From the NCBI GenBank assembly GCA_033439255.1, contig CM065880.1, positions 124,001-188,000 of the forward strand: a stretch of DNA of 64,000 bases. Reading direction: 5' to 3'. A model generated the notes under the pieces. It saw nothing but the letters and a program-made list of their open reading frames with translations, was not told the origin of the DNA and searched no databases. The stretch is from Hericium rajendrae. Taxonomy: Eukaryota > Basidiomycota > Agaricomycetes > Russulales > Hericiaceae. The number at the start of each line of letters is the position of its first letter. Position 1 is the stretch's first letter. The position numbers and the translations under genes were made by a program. This document shows positions 22,669 to 34,900 of the stretch, piece after piece.

Positions 22669-24169
22669 TTAATATCCATCAATGCGTATACATGTCAGGT
22701 CTAATGGATCCATGGGGCATTTCTGCCAATCTGGTCCTGGAATCAAAGACTGTCTTCGTACTGCAATATGCACCTTCTCGTCGGGTGGGACAATAGCTTG
22801 CATATCGAGGACAGCTTGAATGATACGCCGTGCCTCCTTCCACTCCTCAAGGTCTTCCCAAGCATATGCTGCATATGCCTCATCCCGATAATACCCGGAT
22901 TCATATGACTGGGGGGAAATAACCATGTCTGCCAAAGCAAGAAATGTTCGGTACTGTATTGCTGTAGGGAGAAGATGCATTAGATAGCATCTACATTTTG
23001 TAAACAGATACTCACTGCGCCGTAAGTTCCGGAGTGCAATCACCATCCGGCACACAGACCGACCAATTGTAACATGTTCAGCATTGGTCAGAGATGACTG
23101 AAGGCTCCTATCGACAAATCGGCACCATTGTGTCAGGTGAATGCTGTTATAGGTGAGAAAATGCCCGCCGATGGCGATCGAGTTGACTGGCGTGTAGACT
23201 TCATGAATGACTCCAGGCGGGATAATTCTGGCGGATACAAAGTTACCACATGGAAGCCTGAGGACATAATGCAGAAGTTGACCGTACAACGTGATTCCCT
23301 CATGAAGGAATATGGCATACCCATCACTCCACTCGTAGCCAATGATTGCTTCGTCACCGGATGCCATCGAGTCGTATAGCTTGATGATGTCACGAACCTT
23401 CCCTCGTTCTATGCGATCGCTGTGGAATTTCCGGATCACCCAAAGTTTTGCTCCAGTACGCATGGTTACCCAGGTGGCATAACCATTTGCATCGAAGTGT
23501 GTAGAGGTATAGAACCCACCCGCAGTGACCAGCCTCCAGCTGCGCAGCTTGTGAGTGTCCGTGCTAATGGCTTGGGGCCCTAGATCATCGCTGGTTTCTC
23601 CCATCTTGGTTTCCAGAACGCTGTCTGCCAGCATGCACCTTGCTCGTGCATTATGCAAAGCCGCAACATCCGCTGCAGCCGCTGCCTTGGCGTCGGTCTT
23701 CTTTCCTTTTGACTTGACAGTCGTGCTTTTTGCTGTGACACTTGTTTTAGTATGCTTCAGTCTGGACTGTGCAAACGACGCGGCAATTAGTTTCATTTTT
23801 TACGGCACCCTTGAGACTAGCCCATTCACCTTTTCTTTCGAACCTCCGCCTCCCTTGCGAGGTTTGGGCTGCAGGCCAGGTGTCACTCCATGGGCGACTG
23901 CGGCTGCTAAACTCTTATTGGCTTGTTTGGAGAATCCAATATTGCTGCTGGCTCTCCATGCTGCCGTGTCGTCAGCAAGTCCCCTAACAGAATACACGAC
24001 TGTTATCTCATGGTTGGAAGGTGAAGATCGGGTCCACGAGCCTTATAAACCATGGGATCTCGCCATCGATATCCGGTGCATCCAATATGTTGCCACATTC
24101 ATCAGGTTGCTTTGCCAAACGGATGAAAGACCTCAGAGGTGTCGACCTGTGGATGTCTTGCGCCCCCGA
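22669..24169 (-). CDS. 3' part of a JmjC-domain gene (split by a Ty3-type element)
   Basis: Reading leftwards from the insertion, the exons are GAQDIHRSTPLRSFIRLAKQ and following, then GLADDTAAWRASSNIGF, then a long exon with the JmjC core: STHFDANGYATWV holds the HxD iron ligands, and PPGVIHEVYTPVNSIAIGG holds the second histidine and the typical GG. JmjC proteins are Fe(II)/2-oxoglutarate oxygenases, mostly nuclear histone demethylases. A lysine/alanine-rich stretch (TVKSKGKKTDAK) resembles a nuclear localisation signal. The last exon ends CIRIDGY. The upstream exons lie at 40466 and beyond: removing the 16.3-kb element and one CCGA copy gives an uninterrupted frame (TTKS joined to GAQD). 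As it stands the gene is disrupted. Confidence 0.7.
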
Positions 24170-24434
24170 TGTCGTGGCGAAAGCTGTGAAGTATGGTGTT
24201 AGGGAACACTGGTTGGGTTGGGTATTCACAGTTTCCTAGGTACTATCAGGTTTTCCACTTTCCCGGATGTATCTAGTTGTTCGGGAGGATTCTTGTTTTC
24301 TCAAATAGACTTATTTGATTCTCAATCAAAGTTGCTGTAAGGAGTGTACTGGAAGGTTAGAGGTTTGCACAATGAGAACAGAGGATAGAGAAGGAGGTGA
24401 CAGAGGGGAGGGATTGCTGATGATGACGGCAGGT

Positions 24435-24582
24435 CTACTGACGGTGACGAAGGGACTACTGACGGTGATGAAGGGACTACCGACAGTGACGAAGGGACTA
24501 CTGACGGTGACGAAGGGACTACTGATGGTGACGAAGGGACTACTGACGGTGACGAAGGGACTACTGACAGTGACAATAGTGA
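24435..24582. repeat. 21-bp tandem array in the 3' LTR (7 units)
   Basis: The unit CTACTGACGGTGACGAAGGG plus A is repeated about seven times with few changes. The 5' LTR has the same array at 38207-38354, and the solo LTR has a shorter one near 53604-53727. The ORFs that span it are by-products of a repeat length divisible by three. Confidence 0.85.
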
Positions 24583-24790
24583 CAAATAACTATTTGGCTG
24601 ATGGAGAAGCTGATTCTACAGCCATAAGCTAGTTCTGGACTTGCAAGCAGAGTGAGTCTATACTGAGACTGCACTTAAGTTGCCCTGACACAGAAAAGCA
24701 GGGAAGGAGAGAGGAGAGAGAGAGAAAGGAGATGAAAGTTGAGTTCAAGGGGTACTTTCCTAAATTGCCTTTTACAGAACAGAGTCCAAA

Positions 24791-24800
24791 TCCTTATATA
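24791..24800 (-). promoter_or_regulatory. TATA box in the 3' LTR
   Basis: The minus strand reads TATATAAGGA next to the palindrome CCCCTAGGGG. About 60-100 nt downstream on the minus strand lies a pyrimidine-rich tract (TTTCTCTCTCTCTCC), a common start-site context in basidiomycetes. It probably marks the U3/R border. The equivalent positions are 38563-38572 and 53376-53385. Confidence 0.55.
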
Positions 24801-25674
24801 CCCCTAGGGGTTGTGGGAAAGACCTGCTTAATATGTACATGACTATCTACTGCTGTGCTAAATTAACTAAGGCTGTACTACTAATATACAATTCTGAATT
24901 TAATAAGTTACTTTCTATTCACTTTTTTAAGGCTGTTCTGCTTATAAATCTGCTTGCTGTGCTTCTATTAATACACTTTCAGGCTTACCAATGCCTTCAG
25001 TAGTATTTTCCCTATTTATCCTGAATTATCCATTGAGATGTGCATTGCTTTTAGGGCTGTGCATTCTAATGAGGCTATGCTGGGCTGTGCTTGCATGGCA
25101 TCAGGGCTGTGTCTGCATTGCATTGCTTCATAGCCCTTAATGTGGGTGAGGCTGTGACAAAATATCTCCAGGGAATAAGTTGAGATTTTCCCTTAAATAA
25201 ATATTTTCTCCAGGTCACTCCAGTCAGGCCATCAAGTATAAGCATAACAGGCTACATCGAATATTCTATACCAAGCTCTGCATGATGTATAGTATGTGCG
25301 TGCAAATCATAGCCAAAGTATCATAGTAGTAAGTTCGTGGATGCGAGGTAAGGGAGATGCGAACACTTGTAAACTATCTGTATCTGTCAACAAGGTGGCA
25401 TAGACCGAACATGGGCAAAGACGAATGAAATGGAATTTAAGTGTGCAGAGGGAGGAAATAGCTTGCGCACGAAGATCGACGAGTTGGGAAGGAGAGTGGG
25501 GATGATGGCATGATACGATGGTGATGCGACAGAGATACGACAAACGAGCGACAACGATGTGATAGCAAGGGAGAGGTCATAAGGGCATAATGCGAATGAA
25601 GGAAAAAGAGTCCATGTCCCCACACACCTAACGAGCATGCTTCACATTCCCGGTGAAGCTGCTAATCCTATTCT

Positions 25675-26442
25675 TCAGAGACGATACTTCTGTCTTCCCG
25701 TTAAAATCCCAATCTTGGAAGCCCAACGGCGTAGCTCGAGTATCTTCTCGTAATCCTCGGGATCGACATGGGCAGGAAGATCGAACTGACAACCGTAGAT
25801 CTGCTTGTCACCCGATGGATCGAAGGACTCATGAAGATCGAGGATGGAGCGGCGAAGGAAGAAGGAGGTGATGGGACAGTACCAAGGCAGTTGGCTCCAG
25901 ATGAGCGGAACGACGAGCTGTATGTTCTTCAACTCATGATCGAAGGCATCCTCACGTTCTGCCCAGAAATGAACCCAGGTCATCCCAACATGGTGGATGC
26001 CGCTGATACGGGCACGTGCAATCAGGGTTCCTTCTGGGTGCTTGAGCACCAGCTCGATGAGGAGCCCCTTACAGACTAGGAATGGAGGGCGTTGAGTAAC
26101 GAACCAGTTCGTCGAATAGGCTGGATAGTAAGCGTCCACCGGCAAGTGCCTGTATAGGGTGGGAAAGGAGAATTCGTCCTTGTCGTCGAGGTCGTTGATA
26201 ATTTGGAGGGGAGATGAGGGACGAGGGGATGGGGTGTGAGGGGGGAGGGCATGTTCATCCAGTGGGACTGTGTTGCCCAACTGCTGCCACGAGGCTGGGC
26301 ACACAGCGCTGACAGAGGCATCACGTGTATATTCTCGTGTCACCCGAACCTCTGCTGGTTTTTCGTCAAAGACATGGCCAAGTAGCGGGGAGTATGTGTG
26401 AGGATTGAGGGAGGAGCGGCAGGGACGAAGGCAGCTGAACAT
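25675..26442 (-). CDS. LTR-borne ORF, 255 codons (3' LTR copy)
   Basis: An ORF in the sense direction of the element, lying wholly in the LTR upstream of the TATA box, so in U3. It starts MFSCLRPCRSSLNPHTYSPL and ends GRQKYRL. The middle has YYPAYSTNWFVTQRPPFLV, then MTWVHFWAEREDAFDHELKN and LDLHESFDPSGDKQIYG. No known domain is recognised, and there is no signal peptide or membrane helix. It is homologous to the free-standing gene at 21392-22213. A gene in U3 would be included near the 3' end of the genomic RNA; mouse mammary tumour virus sag occupies the same relative place, but no sequence relation is implied. Confidence 0.65.
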   Translation of the reverse strand: MFSCLRPCRSSLNPHTYSPLLGHVFDEKPAEVRVTREYTRDASVSAVCPASWQQLGNTVPLDEHALPPHTPSPRPSSPLQIINDLDDKDEFSFPTLYRHLPVDAYYPAYSTNWFVTQRPPFLVCKGLLIELVLKHPEGTLIARARISGIHHVGMTWVHFWAEREDAFDHELKNIQLVVPLIWSQLPWYCPITSFFLRRSILDLHESFDPSGDKQIYGCQFDLPAHVDPEDYEKILELRRWASKIGILTGRQKYRL

Positions 26443-26751
26443 GGTTGTGGCAAGGGTGCTACTTTGGCGAGCGTTCTTCTAATATTGCTCTCGCTTCCAG
26501 TTTTCGTAAGTGTTTTTCCCTGGATCTCAGATTGAGCGCCTATGGTAAGTTAATGGCAATCAGATTCTCAGACTTGTGCCGAGACCTGTACTCAATATCA
26601 TATTCACTCTCAATGTAACAGCGCATGGGATGTCAAAACGGGTCTGCTGCTAGATATATCATGTCATTGTCCAAACCGAGTTTGGGCACGACATCCGCGG
26701 GGAACTTGAAATCAACCGTCCTCGGTTGCAATGTACTTTTGGGCTTGGCTG

Positions 26752-29700
26752 CTATATCCTGTAACCATCTAGGTCATATGGCTTGCATCGAATTGTCTGG
26801 GCTAACTTTTTGAGCATCTTTTCATCACGGGCGATAAACGGAATAAGCCGAGAGGCTGCTGAAGCATCTCGTAGATAGATTCCACATAGTTCCTTTAGAA
26901 CGTATGATCCACCTTTAGTCCGTCTATCAACTTCAAAGGGTCCAAGATAGCGAGGCTTGGTCTTGTTGTTTAGGCTGTTTTCAATCATGGAATTTCTCAT
27001 GAGAACAAGGTCTCCTGGTTGAAATTCATTCTTCTGTAGTCTAAACTTAAATTTGGCTTCAAAGTCAGCATTAGATTTGACTCTATACTGATTGAGACGG
27101 GCTGCAGCATGCTCGAGATCTTCTTCTCTTTTTTCAAGTTGGCACATCCTAAGGGTGAGCAAGTCTTCTGGGCTCATACCAGAGTGGAATCCTTCTACTA
27201 AGAATGTGGCTTCTGTGAGATCAAATGGGAGAACTGGGTGTACACTATGAAGCAGATAATATGGGGAGAATCCTGTCACTTGACTTGTTGTGATCTTGTC
27301 AGCAAAGAAAGCTTCGTGGACCTTTGTTGGCCACAAGCTAAGACGGTGCTCACAGGATTTGACGATTGCTTCTCTGATTATGAAGTGGCCTCTTTCGACC
27401 ACCCCATTGGCTTTGGAGTTGTATGGAGAGATAGGGATTTGGGGGATACCAAGACGTTCCATTAGCAATTGGAATCCAGCCTTTACTTCTGGACCATTGT
27501 CAGTGGTGACTTGGCCTATGGCTCCATACCTACAGTATATTTGTTCCCAGAAGAAATCTGACAGAGCTTTAGTGGATGCTCTAGTAAGGGCTCGACCTTC
27601 GGAGGCATGTGATAAATCATCTCTTGCGGCGACAATAAATTTGTAGCCTGAAGTCTTTGGCATGTACATTATGTCAATGTATACTTTGATCCAAATTGTT
27701 GAAGGAGTTGACATGATTAGTGGAACCTCGGTTCTCTTGGTGCTTCGTATTTGACATTGATAGCAGGAGGCAACATGATGCTTGATGTCAGCACGCATAT
27801 ATGGCCAGAAAAATCTAACTCGAAGGGTTTCGAATGTTGCAATTTCACCTCTGTGACCTAACTTATCATGAGCTTCCATCATCAAGGAGGCTCTCTGTTC
27901 TTGTTGGAATATAACTTTGAGAGGAGATTGATTTCCATTGCGTTTGAAGAGAGTTCCACCTTTAGTGAAGAAATGAGAGACTTTGCGAAGAAACCTTTTC
28001 TGCTTTTGGATTGAAGTTAACCCAGATGGGTATTGGAGAGTGTTGAGAAAGTTAAAGATGTCTAAAAGTGTTTGATCTTGTGATGAGATTGATATGGCCA
28101 TTACGGATGGTAGTGTTGCAATGTTATAGGGTGCTGGGGTGTTGCTTTGCTCATTGATGGAATCTGGGACTCTTCCCAAATACAGTGCAATTTTATCAAG
28201 CCATTCATCATTGTCAAGTTCCATATTTTCGCAGTTATTAGGTCTGTGGCGTGAGAGACCATCGGGTCCCTTATGCTTGTCAGCTGGAACATGAACTAGT
28301 GTGAAGTCATACATGAGAATACCTTGAATCCATCTGTTAATAGCTGCATTGGGCTGAATGTCTGGAGAGTTAAGCATGCCTCTGATATACTTGGCATCAA
28401 CTTCCACATAGAAATTAGTCAGTCCTACAATGAATAGGCTGTAATGTCTAAGGGCTCGATAGAGTCCAAATAGTTCTAGCTTAGGTTGAGAATATCGGGA
28501 TTCTACCTCTGACATTGGTAGTGATCCATAGCGTGCTGGGCGTCTTCAACCTTCATCATCTAGCTGTGAGAGGATAAATCCTACAGCAATGTAACTAGAG
28601 TCAACTGAAAGAATTACTGGGTTATTGGAATGGTAATTGATTGGACGGAGTGCAGGTGCTGATGTAACTAATTTCTTGAGTTCATTGAATGCATCTTGCC
28701 TTCGGTTATCCCAGTCAAATTCATGGTCATGTCTGATCAGCTCAGTAAGTGGCCTTGCAATCTGAGAGTAATTAGGAATCCAGATTCGAACTGTGCCACA
28801 AAGTCCTAGGAAGCCTCTGACTTCTGTAATGCTTGTTAGAGGTGGCCAGGCTAGGATCTTTTCCACTTTCTTATCATCTGGTATCCTTCCAGAAGGTGTA
28901 CACTTCTGTCCAACTATGAGGACTTCTGGTCTTGCTATTTGAGCTTTGCTTGGAGAGAAAGTGCCACCGGCATGCTTGACACGGTGCATGATTCGATTTA
29001 CATCTTGTGCATGTTCCCAAATAAATTTACGGATTCCAGGGTTCTCTTCAAGAACTGCTGGGTTACCATCTTGATCTGGATATGTTGATGGGGGTCCTCT
29101 GACTCCTAAGTCATCAATGAATATATTGGCCTTTTCTGGAATTTCTGGTTGGAGGATGAAGGCCATGCAGTTCTGGAATTCAGCTGGAGAGTTAGTGAAT
29201 CCCATGGGCATAGAGGTGATTCTTAAAAGTCCTAAGGGTGTCCTGAATGCTGTAAGATCTCTGCTTGCAGGATCAACCTTGCGCGCATCAAACCCCCAGA
29301 ATAAATCAAATACTGTGCTGCATGCACGTCCAGCAAAAGGTTCGACAAAATCATCTAAAATGGGAGGGAGGCCTGCATCTTTGATTGTAACTTTGTTGAG
29401 AGGCTGAAGGTCATGGACTATCCGGATCTTGCCATTTTTCTTGAGGACTACAAACCAACTTGAGCAGTAAGCAGATTGACTTGGTTCATAGACTCCAGCT
29501 GCAATTTTATCCTTGATGAGTTTCAAGACTTCATCCTTGATACCTGGAGGGATAGGAATATTTTTAGAGACCCATGGAGTATGTGGAACTGTTGGTATTA
29601 TGTATGGCGAGAAGTATGATTCCTTGAGAGTTCTCCTTTCAGTTTCAGTGAAAGCTAAGGCTTCTCGATGTAGACACATGATATGCTGAAATAATTTTTC

Positions 29701-29934
29701 TTCTTCAGGCCATAAGAATCCTTCTGAATTTATTTGCAGTTCATTTAATTGTTCTGCGGTCATTCGGTCTGAGGATACGAAGGTCGGTGGTCGAGGAGTT
29801 AGTGGGGGCAAGGTATTCATGGGGTCCTCCGGAATTCTCCGAGCAACGCGCGCGTCCTCAGGAAAAGTTCCAGAGACGGGCCGGACCTTTTTGTCCACCC
29901 GTTTGTAGGCGGTAAACGTATCATAGATTTCCAT
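26752..29934 (-). CDS. pol: RT-RNase H-integrase region of the large Ty3-type element
   Basis: Reverse transcriptase has SSWFVVLKKNGKIRIVHDLQ, FDLFWGFDARK and an unusual catalytic box FIDDLG. RNase H follows (ILSVDSSYIAVGFILSQ). Integrase has the zinc module (HDKLGHRGEIATFETLR then CYQCQ) and a DDE core (YIDIMYMPKTSGY, VTTDNGPEVKAGF, GVVERG). The leader MEIYDTFTAYKRVDKKVRPV and the FIDD box are features of a basidiomycete-specific Ty3 clade. About one break is seen in this part. Confidence 0.85.
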
Positions 29935-31905
29935 ATTTACTTCGAAAGAAGTTGACCGTGTGCGTGTTTTCGAAAAAGTTTGAAGTGATTTGGTTAAGTA
30001 TTCAGAACTCTAGAATTGCTCGAAGTCGGCCTTGAGGCGGGCGTCTAGGTTAGGCGCGCGTGTTTCGACACAAAATTGGCTAAGTCGAATTATTTGGGTG
30101 CAAGTGCCGTTTCGAAGGCAGAAGCGAATGCAGGCGTCGTAGATGTTCAGGACTCAAGCACTTAGGCTTAGTGTGTAGTTGGAAAGTGATAAAATCAATA
30201 AGATTTGTGTTGAAACAGGCCGAGGACGCGAAGAAATAGGCTTGATTTCGCCTCGAGATTCTCATAGGGAGTCCGTCGTCGGGTCATGCAAGACACAAAT
30301 AACTCATATTTGTAGCTACGGGACAGAGCTACAGATACATAGGTTGGAGGTGTATCGCACTACACCTTGCCGTGCTAATGTGCCTGTTTCAAACAACGTA
30401 GATTCACGGGTGCGAGTGTCGAGCCTTGATGCGCGAAACACGTGCGTCGAGGTTGAACGAGGATGACGCGACCGGAATGGAATAGATGACGGGAAGGATG
30501 ATATATAAATATGGTCCCTGTGCAGATTCATCAGCGAACCATGCGAGGAGCAGGGCAGGTAAAGACGGAGTGGGGAGGACGTATGGTGCGTGCGCGCGAC
30601 AAAGAGCCAGCCAATCCCTCTCGTTCCTAGCTACCGAACGTCTATCGAGGTGGTGGGGTCTTGCGTAAAGGCGGGCACTGACACGTCTTGCGATGGAGGA
30701 ATAGACTGCGACTGGCGAGTGCTCGTACTCAAATTAATGAGTCATGGTGCCCAGGCAGAAATAGAAATTGTCCTTGAAAGATACCGAGAGCGCGAAGTCG
30801 AAGCTGGAATGGAGTAAATGGAAAGGAAGGTGCGCGGCGACGGCACGTGCATGGGCTGCAGCTTGACGGTGTCAGGGAAAAATCAAAATGACTCTCGAAG
30901 GCTAGGCCTGTATAAGGCACGGATGAGGTTATTGTATTATTTTCCTTTTTCTGTAAGCGTGGTTAGTTCCTCTCGTGCCTTATTGTCGTTGCATGGCGCG
31001 GGGAACTTACTTGGCTTTTCTCTGACGAGTTCTTGAATAGATATGTGGGGCGCGGGACTGGAGCGAGAGCAGGGTAGGCTGGGGAGGGATGATGCATGGC
31101 TTATGGCGTATAGGCCGGCACACATGAATTTAACGAGACACGATTCAAGAAGTCGATGGCGAGGAGGGATTTGAGACTGGACGGGGGCTACAGAAGTGGC
31201 ACCGATAGTGGGAGAAACAGATTTGTGAGCCTCTGAGCACTCGCGTCAGCGGCTCGGAGAACTCACCTGTTTCGGCCCCATGAAGGTCCTTTACTGACCC
31301 ATTCAGATATTACGAGGCGACGAGGTTGTGATTAGGGAGCTAAGAATAGAGTAAACAAGAGGAATAGAAAGCAAGAAGCATAAGCGAACGACGTGGGGTG
31401 GAGTAGGAGGCCAGGCTGGCAACACGTGTCTTGCAGGTGCTAACCAGACTCCTAACCCCAGACTAGGGTTGTGTTCAGCTCGAGCGACAAGTCGTATGTC
31501 GGAGAAGGGGGAGGAGGGAGGGACTTGTCGCAAGGGAAATGACCTGGGTTAATTTATTTACGAGTCGTGCGCATGCATGGCCAGCGACTCTCCGCGTGCG
31601 AGGCTGAGGAGGCTACCGAATTAAGTGCTATTAATTTCCCTTGATTTCACTGTAAGCGTACTTGGTTAGCGTGTGTTTCGGGGCAAGAAACAGGTATACC
31701 ATATTTTCTGGACCCTTTACTAGGTCCATGGGATCTGGCAACGAAACATCGAGAGATAAAAAGTACACCTAGAATAAAATAAAAGAGAAATGAAACGGGA
31801 TTTTGTCGATTTGTTTTTAAGAGGGGGGGCTTGACAGAGACATAGGAGGCTGGAATGCTGGGATTTTCTTCTAGATTTTCTTGAAACGGCGGAGGCGATT
31901 AGAGT
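29935..31905 (-). other. ORF-poor internal stretch of the large Ty3-type element
   Basis: About 2 kb between the protease-side and RT-side coding parts holds no ORF over about 95 codons and no motif I recognise. It may be intronic or a remnant of an inserted sequence. Confidence 0.5.
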
Positions 31906-34900
31906 CTAAGATATATCCATGGACGTGAGGAACGAGGTATGCTCGTCAAGCACGTCGAGGGTCCTTTCCTCCGCTCGGCGGAGGCGGTCCAGGTACTTGA
32001 GGTCCAACTGGGTTCCATCGAGGATTTCCAGATGGATTAACCATGCTATGAGGGGATCGTCCCCAAACTTCATGTCCAGGATTCCATCCATCGAGTCCGC
32101 GAACTCCAAACGGTCCTATGCCCAATACAGGCTGGAAAGTTCCTGCATGAAACGGACCTCCTGGGACAGGAAAAGTGAAGGCTCCGGGGGGAAAAGTCAG
32201 CGGTGCGCCGCCTTCTCGTGCAAATGGCGGACCTGGGGCGTTGCACGCGAGTGGATAGACAGAGGGACCCATGAATCCGGGAGGGTAAGCAGCAGGTCCA
32301 GTGAGGAAAGGAGATCCTCCAGGAAACAGCGGAGGCGGCGACGCCAAAAATTGTATGTTGCCAGGCTGAAATCCGCCAGGCACGGATGGCGGAATTCCTG
32401 GGCTTCCCCCAGCTGGGGAGGCATTGTTGTTTGGCTGGGCGGTGGGCTGTGTGCATGTGTTCGAGTGTGTTCGCGAAGCCGGTCCGCCGTTGGTCTTCGG
32501 CTTGCTGGAAACGGGAGCCTTGCGTCGTGGTCGGGACCAGGATCTAGATCCGGGAATAAATGACGGAGCTTTGCCGGATCGCGCAGGCGGAGCTCATCGA
32601 ACAGGTTCACGAGATACGGTATTAGGCTGAACCCCTGCGGAGGAGTCGCCTCGTCTATCTTCTGGTGAACACGTTGGTACAAGGGCGCGCCGAGGATTGA
32701 ACATAAACTCACCCTGAGCTACCGGAAGGCCGGTGGATATGTCCACTATCATCTCGCCTTCCCGACGAAAACCATCATTTCCGCTCGGAGCAGCAGAAGT
32801 TTGGTCTTGAGCAGACTGGTTTGCAGCCATCTGGGCATTATGTGCCAGTGCGCTAGCGAACGCGCGGTCCACCCTAGCCCAGAATTTGTTGGTCTTGATA
32901 AGTTCCTCAACCGTGAGGGGCTCATCGGGCACTCCATCGTCTTTGTCCCTTGAATCAGGCTTTGCGCCGTCGTGGATCTTCGTATGAGCGAAGGCGATGC
33001 CATTGGGCTTGCCCTTAGGACGAGAATCGAGGGGAGACGTGCTGGAAATGGACATGAGAGAGGGCATGGAGGAGGCAGCAGAGTCGGGGTCATCGTCGTT
33101 AACTGCAGGAGGTTGCGCGCTGCCGGGCGTAGCAAGAGCAACGGCGGGGTCGGAGATAGTCTTAGGAGGGCTCGTGTTGACTGCAAGATTCTTGAACATC
33201 GAGCCTTGCTGGAAATTGGTGAGGTTCGGGGGCGAAATGGGCTGGAAATTTGTGGGGTGCGTTGGCGGGAGTGGATCACCGATCCCAGCGAAGAGCACGC
33301 TGGGGATGGCCTGCGCGATGGGGGTCACGGGGCGATGGAAAACGGGCATCGGGGGTGGTGCAACGTCCAGCGGAATATCCGCGGCGGTGAAGGCAACCTT
33401 CTTGAGAGGGGAGCCTGCAGGCGGAAATGAAGTGAATTCAAGCCTCGGGTCGCTAAAGTATGGTGAGTGCGAGGACGTACCCATGTCGGTGTCTACGTCC
33501 ATTGCCTCGTCCTTCCTGGCGATCTTGGTCTCGATTTCCTTCTCCTGCACGCGCGTCGAGTCTGCCTTCTCTGGCCGACTCGAGTTCTCCTGCGGGTCCT
33601 CAGAGAGTGCGTACAGCTTGTCGTTGCTGAGGGTAGAGTCGCACCGTTTCTTGGCCGACGTGCTTGCGCTTGAAGCCGCGGGGATGTCCAGCAGCTCACG
33701 GTCTTCGGGCCCGAGCTTGCGCTTATTCGTGACCTTGAGCGTGTCGTCGTATTTGCCGGTGAACGAATTCGAGGTTGCGCGTGTGATGCCGGAGGAGTGA
33801 AGGATAGCGTCGGGAGGAGGTAGAGCATCAGACTGAGGTGACGAGAGACTGCGCGGGAGTGCAAATCTCTCCGACGAAGGCTGCTGGATCACTGGGAGAG
33901 ACTGAGGTCGGGGAGTAGTCGATGCGCGAGACTGCAGAGGCATTAGCGAGAAAGCCTGCACACCGTCGGGGTAGTAACATACTGTACTGTCCCTAGGTGT
34001 CTGCGGAATTGAGTTGGATTCTTGAAGCGTCGGGGTAGGTGATCGGTAACGCACAATCGTGTCGTCATGGAAGAATGGCACCATAAAATTATGTGGGGCG
34101 GGATTTGGGCGTGAGACTTGCGGGAGATGTTCGCGATCGACAAACAAGCAATAGCTGGCGCCATGACGGACATCCGGCAGACGATCGCTTCGGATTCCTA
34201 CCAGAGAGGCGTCAGGAATTACGAGCTCGCGATAGGGCACACCGGTGCCCGAGTCCTCCTGGGGCTCAAGGAATATTCCATGCCGCGATGAAAGCACAAC
34301 GTCAGCAAGCTGACCGTCATGCTCAAGAGCAGGAAGATCAGCGCAGCTATCATGTACTGCCTGGACGACAGTGCGTTCATTGCCGGCTGGTGGCCAGGAA
34401 GAGGAAGGAAGTGAATTACGGTTTTCGACGAGTGAGAACCAATCTAGCGTGTAATTATTGTACCGGTAATGCGGAGGCATGAGTTGGGAAAGGTTGATGG
34501 TCGGTTGAGGGCAATTCTGCAGGCTTTTTAAGAAAAAATGGGATTGGTATTGTTGGGGCATAACTAGATGGAGTGTGGAGGGAAATTCACTAAGTCGCAC
34601 AGGACTAGATAAGATCTCGAGGACCTCAGGGTCGATCAGGGGAGATCTTGATCTGACAGATCCTGTCGGGATGAGATCGATCATTGGGAGATCCGTCTCT
34701 GATCCCAGCTCGGCTAAGCCATACCGGGACACTGATCTCATCTGCTTCCGCTTTGTGGACTCTTGATTTATCTCTATTTTTATTAGGCTCATGCACACTC
34801 GAGTATCCTTAATTTGCGTTTCCGGTTCTGTAGGTGCGTGGTAATCTACCATGAGCTCAAAACGTGCTTTACTAACGTCCGCGGGGTCCTTGAATACGAG

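Larger units (their letters stand above)
24170..26693 (-). repeat. 3' LTR of the large Ty3-type element
   Basis: It is a 2524-bp direct repeat of 37942-40465 with no net indel. The edges TGTCGTG/CACGACA form a short inverted repeat. It contains an ORF, a TATA box and a 21-bp tandem array. Confidence 0.95.

Noticed and set aside
24315-24632. 105-codon ORF with a GLLTVTK-type repeat
   Set aside because: It is produced by the 21-bp tandem array in the LTR, whose unit length is divisible by three; the opposite strand is open for the same reason.
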